The notes beneath the pieces are model-generated. The model had not been told where the DNA came from, made no database searches, and was given only the letters and a program-made list of their open reading frames with translations. A stretch of DNA of 64,000 nucleotides from Erodium maritimum (taxonomy: Eukaryota; Streptophyta; Magnoliopsida; Geraniales; Geraniaceae), in contig OY997592.1 of NCBI GenBank assembly GCA_963921825.1, positions 60,904,336 to 60,968,335 on the forward strand, given 5' to 3'. The translations under genes and the position numbers were made by a program. Positions 1 through 16,560 of the stretch are shown piece by piece. Every line of letters begins with the position of its first letter. Positions within the stretch are counted from its first letter, which is position 1.

Positions 1-183
1 GGTAGGACTGGTGGGCCTGGTCTGGGAGATGTGGCCAGGTGGGAGGGCCGATATGGGGCGGGTCGAGCCGACACAGGTGGGGCGGGGCTGGCAGCACGAG
101 ACCATGGTCGTCGGCCGGTGACTAGGATAGCCGGGGGTGACCGGGAGGACGGTCCCGGGGAGGAGACGGGAGAGGAGGGGGGG

Positions 184-1074
184 ATGCCGGAGTTGGATGC
201 ACGGCTCTCCTCCCTCTGCATTAAGGAGGTTGTCGTCCCGACAGGGGACATTGCCAAGGAAGGTGAGCACTTCCGGTTTGCTCTCGCTGCCAAGGTCCTG
301 ACATCGAAGCAGTTCTTCTAGAGGTCTCTGGTGGACCGCATGGAGGATCTTTGGGGTCTGAAGGTGGAGGCTCGCCCTCTAGATGGGGGACTGGTTGGAT
401 TTTTCTTCCGCACGACGCGAGAGCGGACGCGAGTTCTGGCGGGGGAACCATGGGCGTTCTGGGAGTCCTTGGTCCTGTTCACGGACCTGCGTGCTCATAT
501 GCAGGTGAGCGAACTGAGCTTCCATCAGTACTTGGTCTGGGCCAGAGTCTCCAACTTACCAGTGGGGGCCTGGAACAGAGAGGTGGGATTTCGGATCGGC
601 AGTGCTCTGGGCACCTATCAGGCTGTGGATGTGGACGGGGCAGGGAGGTGCTGGGGTAATTTCATGCGAATCAGAATCCGGGCAGATATCCGGCAGCCGC
701 TGCAGAGTCAACTCTGGTTCCGGTTATCGGAATCGCAGGTACGGACTTTACTCCATATCTCCTATGAGTACTTACCGGACCACTGTTATGGATGTAGCTG
801 CGCGGGTCACCGGTTCCCGTCGTGCCCGGTGCCGGGAGGGACCAGGGGCCACTCGCTGCGAGCTTCGGGGGACCCGAGGTCGGCCTTGGAAAAGGCCAAG
901 CATGGGAAGGCGATCCCGGGTACGAACTGGACCTTCGGGGAGGCAAGGAATAAGGGGGGTCGGGGGGGGGGGGGGGGACACCATCTCCGCGATATAGGCC
1001 CGGCGGGGAGCAGGAGAAGACCTTTGAGACGGACACCGAGGCGGTACCGTCCAACGGGGCACAGAAGGAGCTGA
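184..1074 (+). pseudogene. LINE-type ORF1 relic (DUF4283 plus zinc knuckle)
   Basis: The + frame from the ATG at 184 reads a DUF4283-like nucleic-acid-binding domain, is cut by a TAG at 319-321, and resumes in the same frame at 331. Near 783-825 it encodes a CX2CX4HX4C zinc knuckle (CYGC...H...C), and an Arg/Gly-rich tail follows. DUF4283 plus this knuckle is the usual layout of the first ORF of plant L1-like LINEs and of proteins derived from them. The early stop, the 16-G run at 962-977 in the tail and the lack of endonuclease or reverse transcriptase downstream make it a relic. A domesticated gene is possible but the stop argues against it. Confidence 0.7.
962..977. repeat. 16-base poly-G tract
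   Basis: An uninterrupted run of 16 G lies inside the low-complexity tail of the LINE ORF1 relic. It is one of six such tracts in the window. Confidence 0.95.
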
Positions 1075-2199
1075 GTCCGACACTTTCTGGGAAAAAACGC
1101 CTAGCGAGGGAGGAAGATCAGATCGAGTCTAAGGACTCAACTGCGTCGGACGGGGAATCACAGGCAGCAGCGACAGGGGGCGCCAAGCACCCCCGCCTGA
1201 AGGAATGAGTCCGAGGTGGCCCGGGGAGGGGTGGGTCAACTTTGGCCCCTTCCCGGCGGATGGATGGAGACGGCACCATCTTCAGTTGATGTTTATCTCC
1301 CCTGTCAGTCCGGTGTCAGCAATCCCGCGTTCAGGAGCCCTACCATTATCACTCAAGGGAGGACGACGCACGCTGACATACCGGGGGAGATGTAGGTCCA
1401 CCAGTGTCCCCCTAAACGTGGCTGGCTTCGCCTCGTCCCAATTGGAAGAAGAATGTTGTACCGGTGTCACCAGACGCTATCGCAGATACCCCCTTCGTCC
1501 GCAACCTTTCACTAGAGTCGATCTTATTGCTTTCGTTTCATTTCAGTTTACTAGTTGGTTTGAATTATGTAGGTGGAGTATGATTACATGCCCACCCAAG
1601 TTGGTTTTTGCCTATGTAGGCGGTGTACGGTTTCAATACCCACCAAACTATCCTATTATGATCTAATACAATGACATGGTTATCCTCAAAAAAAAAATAT
1701 TACCTTTAATAACAGCAATATTTGGTGTAAAAATGGTCACCAATTAAAAGTCAAGGTCTAGATTAGATCAAACGCAATACAGAAACAAGTGTGTGAACTG
1801 AAAATGAGTAATAGATATCCATTTCATATCATGATTGTATACAACCAGAACATGAAATTGAAGTCATTTACTTTGAAAAGGTGACTTACGATCATCAACA
1901 AATTAAATTGCAACACAAGCAAATTTGATCGCCATATAAATTAGAGCATATATAATGAAAAGATTACACGTAGGATCATGATTTTAGATCATGTGATGAC
2001 TGAACTGAATAGTCATATACGTCTTTTAAACTGAGGTGAGTTCCACAATGAGAAAATCATATATGTAGATCATGATTTACATAGCCGCTGAGTATATGCT
2101 GAATAGATAATTAATTATTCTTTTTAATAAATTTATTAAATTCATATTTAAAATAATAAATAATAAATAATGTTGATAAAATTAATTAACTGACGAAAC
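1075..2199. other. No gene seen; LINE tail passing into AT-rich DNA
   Basis: To about 1650 the sequence is GC-rich with short open frames and is probably decayed 3' material of the preceding LINE relic. From about 1680 it is AT-rich intergenic DNA in which I see no coding signal or clear repeat ends. Confidence 0.5.
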
Positions 2200-2614
2200 T
2201 AACTGAGGTCTCCATCAAAGACCAACAAAGTGAAGACTTTGACGACGATGATGCGGTCATTGACGTCCCGGACTCTTGGTACCGGTATGCCCTCGTTGGC
2301 CGTTTATTAGCCGACAAACAAGTAAGGCCTCAAACCCTTTGTACCTTGAGAGCTAATACTTGGGGATTGAGGGGACTTACGGTCCAACCTTTGACGGATA
2401 AAATCTTCGCCTTCGTTTTCCTTTCTGAAGCCGTGTTGGATGGCATTAGAGCTAGGTAGCCTTGGTCCTTATATGGTACCGTGTTACTCCTTACTCCTTT
2501 AACTCTATGCACCCAATCGAAAATGTTGCTCTTCCAACATGTACACATATCGATAAGAGCTTATAACTTTCCGATAGCGGCTTGAACATCCCAAATGAGA
2601 GTTTTCATTGTCTT

Positions 2615-2936
2615 CAACTTGGGGATGGAAGTAGAAGTATGAAGAACGAGTAACCTGATCAACCAAGGGGCTGAGATACTTTTCTATGGCTTCGGGTGGA
2701 GATGGATGCTACCCGTCTGCTCCGTAGCCATCTCAAGCTCTGGTTTTATGGGCTTGTGGAGCCTTTCATAGTCCCCAACTTAGGGAGGGAAGTAGAAGTA
2801 TGAAGATCGAGCAACCCGACTCAACCAAAGGGATGTGATACTTTTCTATGGCTTCGGGTGGAGATGGATGCTACCCGTCCGCTCCGTCGCCATCTCAAGC
2901 TCTAGTTTGATGGGCTTATGGAGCCTTTCACGGTTC
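2615..2936. repeat. Imperfect tandem duplication, about 161 bp x 2
   Basis: Unit 1 (2615-2775) and unit 2 (2776-2936) both run from 'caactt(a)ggga' through 'gcttcgggtggagatggatg' to 'gagcctttca'. They differ at a few percent of positions, so the duplication is not very recent. It lies between the DUF4283 and zinc-knuckle parts of the ORF1 relic. Confidence 0.85.
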
Positions 2937-3750
2937 GACTACAATATGAAAAACTGCTCGACTTCTGTTATCGATGTGGTCTACTCGGACACATAAAATG
3001 GGCTTGCATGACAGTCCTCCCGAGTGTGGACCAACTAGCTAAAAGATATGGGGAGTCTCTACCAGCCCCACTGACTATCCAAACAAAGGGTATTTCTGAT
3101 CGGATTTGGAAGCTGAGCCACCTCCGACTCCACTCACGAAGGCGGGAACCCATGTGGACCCAAAGTCCTCTACTTCTTTTGCAGGTTCTCAACATCAAAT
3201 GGATCCCAATACAAAATCCCAAGACAACCGCAAGGAAGACTACATTCTCACATGGGGATCACTCGAGTTTCAACCTACAATTCTGCTTGAAATTCAGAGT
3301 AGTACACGTGCCCCGCCACTAGTGATGGAAATGGAAATGCGATATGGGAAGGGATCGATAATATCCTCCCCAACCCCACACGCCATTCAACCTACAGTTC
3401 TACCTAAACTAATGGATTCGAAAACTCCCTTCTCTCAAGAGGTTAGGATAAATCAAGAAGGTGGGGGATCACAGTCTCATGAGAAGATACCCCAAATCCA
3501 GCTGATCTACCATATTCTCTAGTACAAGATCTTAAGGGGTATTAATAAGAAGAAGGAGCTTCCCTCAACCTCAGGGAAGCCAAAGAAGGAGACTCGAAAG
3601 AAACAACAAGTTAATAGAGTCCCGTGTAGGGCAAAGAATATGAAAGAGCTTGCCCGAAAGAAAGCAAATCGAGCAGTTGAAGTTACAGATAGTTCCAAGA
3701 AGCGAGCCTTTGATTTGATGGACATTGATCATGTTGTAAATGATGGACAA

Positions 3751-3770
3751 CCCCCCCCCCCCCCCCCCCC
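3751..3770. repeat. 20-base poly-C tract
   Basis: An uninterrupted run of 20 C sits in the C-terminal coding part of the LINE ORF1 relic, where it reads as poly-proline. Confidence 0.95.
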
Positions 3771-3885
3771 ATCCCCCGTTTTTCGACGAAGACTAATAAG
3801 AAAGCTTGTCAGAAACTATGGTAGATGTCTTTAGGGTTGGGAAGTTTGCGTTTTCTACCTCCCAACTTTCTCCTAGTCATATCTT

Positions 3886-3903
3886 GGGGGGGGGGGGGGG
3901 GGG
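3886..3903. repeat. 18-base poly-G tract
   Basis: A run of 18 G begins 115 bp after the 20-C run, so the two could pair as a hairpin with a 115-bp loop. Confidence 0.95.
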
Positions 3904-4330
3904 ATGTTCCGTAAGCTGAGTTTTTATATTCCTCGTGAGCTAAGACAACCACCCTTTTGGGTATTTGGAACCTTGGACTTGCGTTATTATGTGAATCTCT
4001 AGTTGTCGGACCTTTTCTATCTCTTGTTTTAGAAATGTCTATTTGTTTCAACCTAGTGTGCCGGATCACTTGTCTCTTTCGACGGAGGGTATCGACCTGT
4101 ATGTCGGCTTGTTGGGGTTTTTCCTTGTTTATGTTGTTGTTTTGTAATGTACGACAATGGTTGAATGAAATATAATATTTCTCAAAAGATAATGTGTGAA
4201 CAATAGATAGACTAATTTAATAACGCGGACAAAACATAATATAGTTTTCCATACATAATTCATACGTATGGATGATTAATCATAAAAAAAAAAGCAAACC
4301 TAGTTTTACCCAAACAAAATAGTCGAATAT

Positions 4331-5530
4331 TTTTTGAGTAAAAGCGACTTTCATTCTTTTAAAAGAGTCAGTACATGCTTGTAAGCCCTACTGAGACAAA
4401 CATAATAACTCTGTAACTACAGTAACGTCTAGAACGTTGTGTTGAGATGCCATAGAGGCGACCTAAAACTGACCACCAAAGTTAATGAACTAGAACAATA
4501 ATGAAATAAACACCCAAATCTGATAACGAGAAATTGAGAGACAATAAAACTGAAACCCGCTAACGATCACTACTCAAGGGGGGGTCTGAATATCGCTGGG
4601 TCTCCCGAGGGCGACGCTCTGCTTCGTTGATAAACCCGAACCTGTGATCGGCAGTGGAGAAGGGCTGACATAGCACCCTCAGAGACTCCTTCCTGTTCCT
4701 GAGGCTTGCCTGGTGACTCATGCGTGTCGGCGGGGCTGTTCTCCAGCCCTCGCCCGAACCGTGACTCGTCGGCCACCCCATTCTTCTACTGTTGGTTGCT
4801 CCAACACTCGAACTCCGCCACCCAGAGCCCATTGATCCTCTCAGGGGAGAATCCGAGAAAGAGGGCCAACCGGATGCCCGCTCTTTCCGTTCAGTAGCAT
4901 CGGACCCAAAGCAAGGTCATGGGTCAAACCAGCTGGAGGACTTGGCCGCGGGAATCGAGGGAAGACGCCAGTACTGGACGGAGGAGCACACGATCGCCCC
5001 CTTGCAAAACCTCGATGTGGTGGAAAGGGCGACCTAGTCGGTCGTCCCCGCGTATACATCATCGCCTGATTCGTCCGACACCGCTTCAGCACAGACGGAA
5101 AGGGAGAGGGGGAGGAAGAGGCCGACGGGTACAACAGTGCACGCGACGATTCGGTCACGGTGGAAAGGGAAAGGGGAAAGGGAAAGATGAGGATGACGAG
5201 ATAAGGATTAGGCTAGGAGGCTTATGGCTCCAATCCCCCGACACAGGCTCCGAAAAGCCATGCATAGGGACCAGGGAGGATGGGACAGGACGAAGCGATG
5301 CCGACAGGGTGTTAGCACCAGATGCGGCTGATGGGGCAGGACCCAAGGCGAGAACTTTCGGGAGGCAGGACGTGAGGGTGGAGCAGACATGGAAGGAGAT
5401 AGAGGGGGAGACGCCGATGAAGAGACAGAACGTGCAGCCTGTTCGGCGAAATATACAGAGATACGAGAACGTGGTGATTAAGGTTTTGGAAGCTAGGGAC
5501 TCCACAGAAGCGAGTCAGAACTTCCCTTTT
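4331..5530 (-). mobile_element. 1.2-kb LINE-derived retroposon with 17-bp target duplication
   Basis: The insert is flanked by 17-bp direct repeats (4314-4330 and 5531-5547; acaaaaYagtcgaatat, one mismatch), the mark of target-primed reverse transcription. On the minus strand it ends in an A-rich tail (T-run at 4330-4335) after a LINE-like 3' sequence with a 'gaatgaaag' motif. The minus strand has a pyrimidine- and GC-rich 5' part with a 116-aa open frame (5505-5155) of no recognised domain. No reverse transcriptase is present, so it would need another element's enzyme. The longer + strand frames across it look like shadows. Confidence 0.7.
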
Positions 5531-5842
5531 ACAAAACAGTCGAATATATATATGATACTAGTTTATTTAAATATTTATATTGAAAGTTTCTAGAAAACAA
5601 AAAATTTGAAAAATCAGCATCTCTCTGTAAACGCGTAGTGTGAAAAAGCAGCGGCGAGCTTGAACCATCTACAATGAAGTCCTTGATCAAACCCAACCAA
5701 CACATTCTGGTACCCATTTCATTCCACTGCTCACATTAACATCTTTGACCCCAAATCCATGTTTTGAAAAAAAATAAATTCAAATAGGTTGAATCCTGTC
5801 ATCCACGGTCCAATCCTTGACATGGGTCCTAAAAACCTCCCC

Positions 5843-5849
5843 TATATAA
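5843..5849 (+). promoter_or_regulatory. TATA box of the NADP-malic enzyme gene
   Basis: TATATAA lies about 200 bp before the start codon in an otherwise C/T-rich stretch. Transcription probably begins around 5875, giving a 5' leader of about 175 bases. Confidence 0.65.
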
Positions 5850-6050
5850 GGCGGCTCTGGTTTCTCTTCTTCCCAGATCAAACTACAATCAAAGTTTTGT
5901 GCTTTTGCCTTTTTCAAGTGTTTTTGGTTCTGGGTTTGTCTTGTCTTGTTCATTACTCTGAGCTATTCTGTGTTAGTTGCGTTGTAGAGGGCTTTGTTGG
6001 GTCGAGGAAGAGAGACAAGTATTAAGCTTTTGTTGTCTGAATTGAGGGAG

Positions 6051-10441
<4,391 letters not shown>

Positions 10442-11585
10442 AATCTGAACTGTAGTTTGTTAGTGGGAAATAATTGGTTTTGTCATTTCACATGTCTTTG
10501 CAGTTAGAGTTGAGGTTGTTGTTTGTGTTTTGTTTGAAAGTAACTCTCTTGGGAATATAGACATATATTATACCAATGGATTCAATATTCATGTCAAATG
10601 TAGGGTCAATTTTACTGTAACTTTTTGAACCAATAATGTTGAATGTGAGATGTTGCTTGTTGTTTTGGGTTTATTTTAGTTTCAAATTAATTGCGATTGA
10701 ATTATTGTGGATTCGGTAGGATGGAAAGATGAAGGGAATGTGACATTGGGGATGCTACGGTCAATAATATCTGCCAAGCGCAAGCTGTGGGATTCTTCGG
10801 ACAACCGATGCCATAAAGATTTTTTTTTATGGCAATAGGCCTTTAAGACAGCAACCTTAAATAAAGCTATGTTCTATTTACAGTTGCACATTGAATAAAA
10901 AAAAACTCATTAACTATCCTTCTTATCGTAGAATAAGAAGTAGATTTTATTAAATAGAAAATAAAGTCGCTACAATAGTCATTATTTTTGAAGGGTAGTG
11001 ATTTAATAATTCTCGGAAACAAACCGATCTAATAGAAAACGATTATAGCAAACATAACTAATACAAGAAATGCAATTAAACAATAATTGAAAACAAAGCT
11101 AGAACAGATGATAAAACCAAAAGGTGTCAACTGTCAATAACCGTTCAAAGAAAAGCCTAAACGCTGCTTGGTCCCTACTTTTCAAGGACTCGTTTTGTCA
11201 AATGAGTTACCGAACTTGAACCTGGTAGTGTAGCTGGGAGTATCAGCTCGTCTCAAGGACTCCTCCCGGAGTAAGTCCCTGGAGCCTAAATTGTCTAACA
11301 TCTCTCGTGGCGGAGTTGTTTCCCCACCCTCGCCTGGTTTTCTCGCGACTCCCCCCGATGTATCCCTCTTCTGGATCATTGGGCCTTACAGCTTCCCAGA
11401 TGGGACAAACTCAGGGGGTCTATCTCTGAACACACATGGGGGCTTATCTCTAAAGTCTGACCAGGACCTCGAGGGTAAGGCGCCACCCTGAACCGTCCTT
11501 GATACCTGAGGAACGGGTTAGGTACCGTGTCCGGGGTCACAAGGGGATCCTTTCATCGAGATGACCCAGCCTTAGGTAGCGTGTC
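10442..11585. other. 3' UTR of NADP-ME, then intergenic DNA
   Basis: The first 150 bases or so are T-rich and probably form the 3' untranslated region. From about 10600 to 11150 the DNA is AT-rich with no coding signal. At 11180-11580 short GC-rich open frames on both strands match nothing I recognise and are probably the 3' part of the minus-strand LINE relic that follows. Confidence 0.45.
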
Positions 11586-12650
11586 CTAGATCAGTGGTGC
11601 AAATCTCGATGGTGGTGGAGGTTCTTCTCTTCCCCAATCTGTAGTGTACGGTCTGTCCACCTTGGCAATCTTGAATTCCAAGATCAAGTCATCAAAGCGG
11701 GGCACCCCTGGCATCTTCAAGTCACAATCTCGAACCAGGTGACCGATCCTCCCACAATTAAAACAAAAAGGCGGGTAATCGTTCATATGTCAGACTAACC
11801 CTTACCGGGTCCGGGTATTCCCGAAAGCGCATGATCATGGTACGCCGAAGGGGTCGGTGAATGTCCATCCAAAATCGTACTTTCACCGTCCCACCCCAAT
11901 AGAAGCCCCATTGATCACATGGGGTGTCCATGTGCTCGCCCAATGTAGCACCTATAATCTCCCCGCTCACCCTTGTCTTGACGAGGCGCGGTATCCCCCT
12001 CGCATGCACCCAAAGCTGAAGCCGGTCAAGACGCGGGAGGTCTCGAGCAAAAGGGTTGGTGATATCCCCTAGTGGCAGTACATGGTCGTGGAAGCACCAC
12101 GACTCATTATGGCGAACCCAGACCCGAGCCTCTAGGGACACGAAATAGAATGCGAAAGTGTTGGGCTTGAGATCCTTGACCACTACGGCCCCACGCACGC
12201 GTGATGACCGAGAGCAACACTTGTTTCCGGGGAGGGTTAAGAGACGCCAGATGGCCCACCATACCAAAGCGGAGCCGTTCTAACACCTCAGGATCCAGTG
12301 GGTTGTACGACACCACGACCTTCATCGCCTCTTCCTTAGTAAGGCAACAAACAGAAAAGGTGGTTTGGAGGTCGGAGGAGTCGGAATCCTAGCGAAGATG
12401 GTCATCGCCTTGGTCACCGGAGGTGGGGTCAGAACCCTAGTAGGAGGGGTTTTCGGCGCTAAAGAAGTAGGAGGCTCTGCAACCTTAGCAGTAGTTGCTA
12501 CCGTTGTGGTTATCAAAGGAGGCGGTGGGATCGTCTCCGGTGAACTCACGGGAGCATGTGGAGCCCCTATGAAACCCAGTGATACGGCTTGACCGAGCAA
12601 CTTGAGAGGCCGACCCCGTTTCACCTTGGTCGTGATCAAAGTCAGTGTGG
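11586..12650 (-). pseudogene. LINE ORF1 relic (Pro-rich N-terminus, DUF4283, zinc knuckle)
   Basis: Read on the minus strand, a Pro/Thr-rich N-terminus (12639-12322) leads into a DUF4283-like domain beginning MKVVVSYNPLDPEVL (12325). A frameshift moves coding to the frame open at 12267-11758, with conserved stretches ending in VSLTYERLPAF. After another shift the zinc knuckle CX2CX4HX4C (CFNCGRIGH...C) lies at 11786-11586. At least two frameshifts disable it. A solo LTR begins just upstream, at 12761. Confidence 0.7.
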
Positions 12651-13050
12651 TATCACCCGAAGACTAAACCACCAAAAATTGGTCCTTCAAAAATGAAGAT
12701 TGATGAGGTTTGGTTGGGGATGGAGGTGTGGTAGCCGGAGACGAGCTTTTGGGCCGACGTTGTCACGCCCCAAATCCGGTTCTTGCCCGGACCCGAGGCA
12801 TGAATAGTAATAAATGATTAAAAAGGTGATAATTCAACATCTAGTTCCTGAAAATCTCCAATAAGAAAAACGAATCCGCAAAACTCAGTTCAAAACACAA
12901 ATAACCCTCCAGGGGTGTAATAATAATCCTCCACAAGGTTTGTTCAAAACATAAAAGTGAGAAGAACGAAGTCTCTACAATGCACCCACACCGAGAAGCT
13001 CCCGAGCTTCTACTCCTCAATCAAGCCTGTAAACACAACAGTAAATTCAT

Positions 13051-13074
13051 AGGGGTGAGCTTGCGCTCAGTAGG
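13051..13074 (-). other. Conserved hairpin-like motif in the LTR
   Basis: The minus strand reads CCTACTGAGCGCAAGCTCACC, an imperfect palindrome (GAGC/GCTC). It recurs at nearly the same distance from the 3' end in all four LTRs of this type in the window. Confidence 0.7.
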
Positions 13075-14504
13075 GAAAACACATAACAAGGTGGACCTTA
13101 AACTCAGTAAAATCAACAGCAAGTCAACAAGATAGATTTCAACAAACACGAGTAATAGGTAAACCAACCAATGTCGTGGTACATGAAGTATCCACCCTCC
13201 GATCCACATATGATGTGTCCTCTCGGATTTTCCCTCAAATCCAGAGGAGACGCATAACATTGAGGCGACCGGAAACAACCCTTCGGGGCGCTTATCATCG
13301 GGATTCTCAGAAACGTCTCCAAAGGATTTTATGTCATCGGGAACCAAGGCACTACTCCCATAGGAAGCGTACACTTGGGCAATTCGATAATAAACAGTTA
13401 ATAATTGAATAACGCACTCAAACCGAAACACGAAACAATCCAATTCCAACAACCACCAATTCATTGTCACACATAACTCACACATCACCAATTCACCACA
13501 ACACACAGTACACGAATCACATAACCACAGCACACCAATCACACAATCACAACTTACCGTTCACTTACCAGTCTCGAACCAACGGGGCATCGATCACCTG
13601 ATTGCACCGCTCGGTACAACCAGTCAAACTCGATGCTCCAAGCAACCATTTTAGTAAATCAAGTAATCATTCGAATACAATCAACGATCAAGTACGAGTT
13701 TAATCAACCAATCATAAAAACCTTCAAACGAGCATTCACACATGCAATTCCACTAGTTCCGTTAGACTCTTTAGCCTATCCACTAAGCAACCAACAACCA
13801 AGCATGTGATCCTAACACGCAACTAATCCGAGGGCTTTGCCAAGGCTCCTTTACCAGACAAACAATTACCAAGTATTGAAAGAGAATTACACTAGTGATT
13901 GGCATCCTAATCATTCACAACCAGACACTTCCGGTTATTAGTAATTGAAAGACAACTATTCTAGTTATTCGCATCCTATAGGCATTTCTAGGACCTTTCC
14001 GATTTTATTGGCCTAACATGCATCCTAAGCATCATAAATGAGGGGTTAAGGCTTTCCCTACCTCGAGGTCTTCCTCTCAACACTCTGATGATAAGCCCGG
14101 TGGTCACCACTCCGTTCTTCACTCGGGTCCCAGCGTGATCTTTGCTCCTCTAACTCGTGTCCACGTTCTTCCTTCTTTCCTAGCTTGGTTCCACGGTTTT
14201 GAACCACCAAAAGACCACAAATTAGTTTCCTCAACCAAGTGTTCTTCTCCTCAAAACACACAACAATGTTCAGAAATGGATCAAGGTTTGAAGAGGAAAT
14301 GTGGGAATCAAATTGAGCTAAAAGGAAGGGTTTTGGGCTCTGGGGATCTGATCCGGAATGCCATACGGACCGTGTGGCTAGCCGTGCCGGAACATGGCAC
14401 GGACCATGTCATAGGCCGGCCCGGAATCCAGCGCGGAACGCGTCACAGACCGGCCCGGAGAGCGACACGGACCGTATCAGGTTCCGTGCCGGACTCCCGT
14501 CCGT

Positions 14505-14606
14505 TCCGTGCCGTGTGCCGTGCCGGTACCAGGCCCGTCCCGTGCCGTGTGCCGTGCCGGTACCAGGCCCGTTCCGTGTGGCATGCCGTGCCGGCACCTG
14601 GCCCGG
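14505..14606. repeat. GC-rich tandem repeat, about 33 bp x 3, inside the LTR
   Basis: Three units built around 'ccgtgccgtgtgccgtgccgg' and 'taccaggcccg' run head to tail. The third unit is more diverged. Confidence 0.8.
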
Positions 14607-15511
14607 TCCGGGTCAGATTCCGTATCAGACCTGACCAGCTCCTTCCCCTTTCTTCCCCAACTCGAATTTCACGAAAATCTCAACACAAACTCCATTTCTA
14701 AACTCTCTTAGCTCCAAAATATTCAATCAAAGATACCCAGCAGCTACACCCTCAATGGGTTCATCAAACTTCAACCAAAAACACAATCCAACAACCTACT
14801 TCACTACTTCTTCTCCAAGCAACAATCAAATAAGCAAGTTCTTCAACTTTTAAGCCAAAACCCACAAAACCCAAGGATTGGAAGTGGAAGAAATGGAGAG
14901 TTGAGAGTATCTTTACCTCTAGGTAGTTGAGATGGAGAAGATGAAGTGAAAATGAAGGCAAAAGGACCAAGAACAAGCTCCAAAATCCAAGCTTTCTTCT
15001 CTATCTTCTTCCTCAAGAAAGTGAGCTCCTCCTCTCCTCTCTACTAGTGATTTTCGGCTGCAACAAGAGGAAATAGGCTGAATTGTTGCTCCCTTTCCTT
15101 TAAATGACCTAAAATGCCAATTTACTCAAAAGCCCTTAAAGTCTTATCCCTTTAAAGGTAACTTAAGAGGGTATGAGGGTCATTTGAATCCTCTACTCTC
15201 ATCCTCCAAGCCAAGCATGACAAGTGTCATGTGGTCACTCCTACTTAATAAATTTCCAGCTTTCCAAGATTTATCGACAAATAACCGATAGTAAGCCCGA
15301 GTTTGACCGACAGTTGACTTTAACAATATTACAGTCAAACTGAAGGAAACGACCCAACTAAGCTAACCGTGCTAATGGCTAAGCTTTTTGGGCCTCAGAA
15401 AGGTCCCGACTGACTTTCCGAGTCATCGGTTGACTTTTCTGACCGAAAGTCAAACTTAGCTAGGATTCACCGGTTCTACCGGGATCGACCGGGGGCGGGT
15501 CTTACAGACGT

Positions 15512-16560
15512 TTCTTCATCTCCCTTACTTGTCCACCGCCGTTCCTCAGCCCGACCGACGTGATGGGGACTGTGGATGACACCACGGGAAGAAATTACCG
15601 CCCTCACCACATACCACCACTTGTGCCCACATGAAATGATGTACTCTTCGCAACGGAGCCGACAACCCATGATGGCTCCTCGGGTGTTGGCTCCGATCAA
15701 GAGAGGATACGCGGAGGAAGAGGACGACCTCGTCCTCCAATGGCCGCCACTTGTTGCTACCAAGGGAGACGAGGCTCGTGGTCCCATTCGAGCACGACCT
15801 TTGGCCTCGGAATAACCCCATCCCTACCGAGGGAGACGGGGCTCGTGGTCCCATTCGAGCACAACCTTTGGCCTCGGAATAACCCCATACCTACCGATGA
15901 GGACCCCGTACCATATCTGCTTCAATCATCGCCAGGAACCCACTCGAGCTGACTGGTCTCCTGAGGATGAGCTCCACCCATCTCAAATCCTTTGCGGGAC
16001 TGGTTCTCCCTTTGTTTAGAACCTACCTGTGGAGGATGATCCACCACCATGAGCGGGTATTCTTCGAACCGACCAATGAAGAACTGAAGGAGCAAGGCAG
16101 TAGTCGATCACCATGGTGATGGCCATGATATGACTGGATCGGACCAGGAGCAAAAAGAAACCCCGAGGGTCCGACCCGTGTGACTGGATCGGACCCGGTA
16201 CCAACGTGGAATCCATGAGGCCCCCCCATTTGGCCCAGTCTAGGCCTGGTCCACTCCAGCTCCCTAACAGGCTGGGCTTGTCCCTTTTGGGCTCTTTGGC
16301 CCACTCTACAAGAACTCCGACCTAGGGAAAAAGCATGTAGGCCGTACAAATGTGGCCCGTCCAAAGAAACCCTACGCGACTCCTCCCCTCGCGTCGCCTC
16401 CCCTGCATCTGCTCCCGAGGATCGTCCGGCGCCAGTGCAACATTGTTCGCCGTCAGCCGTTCTCCCTAAACGTCATGCTCCTCTGACCCTAGTTCCTCAA
16501 TCATAGCCCGACCCCACCAGAAGCTCCCTAACTCATCACCTTCCCGATCCATCACCGGAG
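15512..16560. other. No recognisable gene; GC-rich repeat-like DNA
   Basis: Short open frames occur on both strands but none has a recognisable domain. The first part continues the LINE relic interrupted by the solo LTR, because the target duplication joins the two sides. The segment also holds a 67-bp tandem duplication and a repeated 'tgactggatcggacc' motif near 16130-16200. Confidence 0.4.
15763..15896. repeat. Tandem duplication, 67 bp x 2
   Basis: The stretch containing 'gctcgtggtcccattcgagc' at 15774 is repeated at 15841 with only a few differences. Confidence 0.85.

Larger units (their letters stand above)
2220..3834 (+). pseudogene. LINE ORF1 relic (DUF4283, zinc knuckle, basic C-terminus)
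   Basis: The + strand from about 2220 reads a DUF4283-like domain (acidic start, then an ALVGRLL-type motif and a LRGLTVQPL-type strand). It is interrupted by a stop near 2457 and by a 161-bp tandem duplication. At 2918-3050 it encodes a zinc knuckle CX2CX4HX4C (CYRC...H...C). Coding then shifts frame at about 3106 and continues through a TAG at 3520-3522 into a Lys-rich C-terminus containing a KKRAFDLM-type motif, ending at 3834 after a poly-proline stretch made by the 20-C run. It has several disabling changes. Confidence 0.6.
2200..4187 (+). mobile_element. Internally deleted LINE: ORF1 plus 3' tail, no ORF2
   Basis: A decayed ORF1 (2220-3834) is followed within about 100 bp by sequence that looks like a LINE 3' untranslated tail (4080-4187: T/G-rich, then a stretch with 'aatgaaat' shortly before a short A-rich end). 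No endonuclease or reverse transcriptase region lies between. A 20-C run and an 18-G run flank the presumed junction. This fits a non-autonomous deletion derivative. I could not define a target-site duplication, so the ends are approximate. Confidence 0.5.
12756..15511 (-). mobile_element. Solo LTR (12761-15506) with GACGT target duplication
   Basis: The 2746-bp LTR begins TGTCACGCCCC and ends GTCTTACA on the + strand (minus-strand LTR TGTAAGACCC...GGGCGTGACA). It is flanked by identical 5-bp repeats GACGT at 12756-12760 and 15507-15511. No gag-pol or second LTR is present, so it formed by LTR-LTR recombination. It is closely related to the solo LTR at 47471-49536. Open frames inside it are incidental. 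The TG...CA ends and 5-bp duplication fit Ty3/gypsy or copia; a gypsy origin is my guess. Confidence 0.9.

Noticed and set aside
4919-5593. 224-aa + strand open frame
   Set aside because: It lies antisense across a minus-strand retroposon with target duplications and runs past the element's end; its composition is that of a shadow frame.
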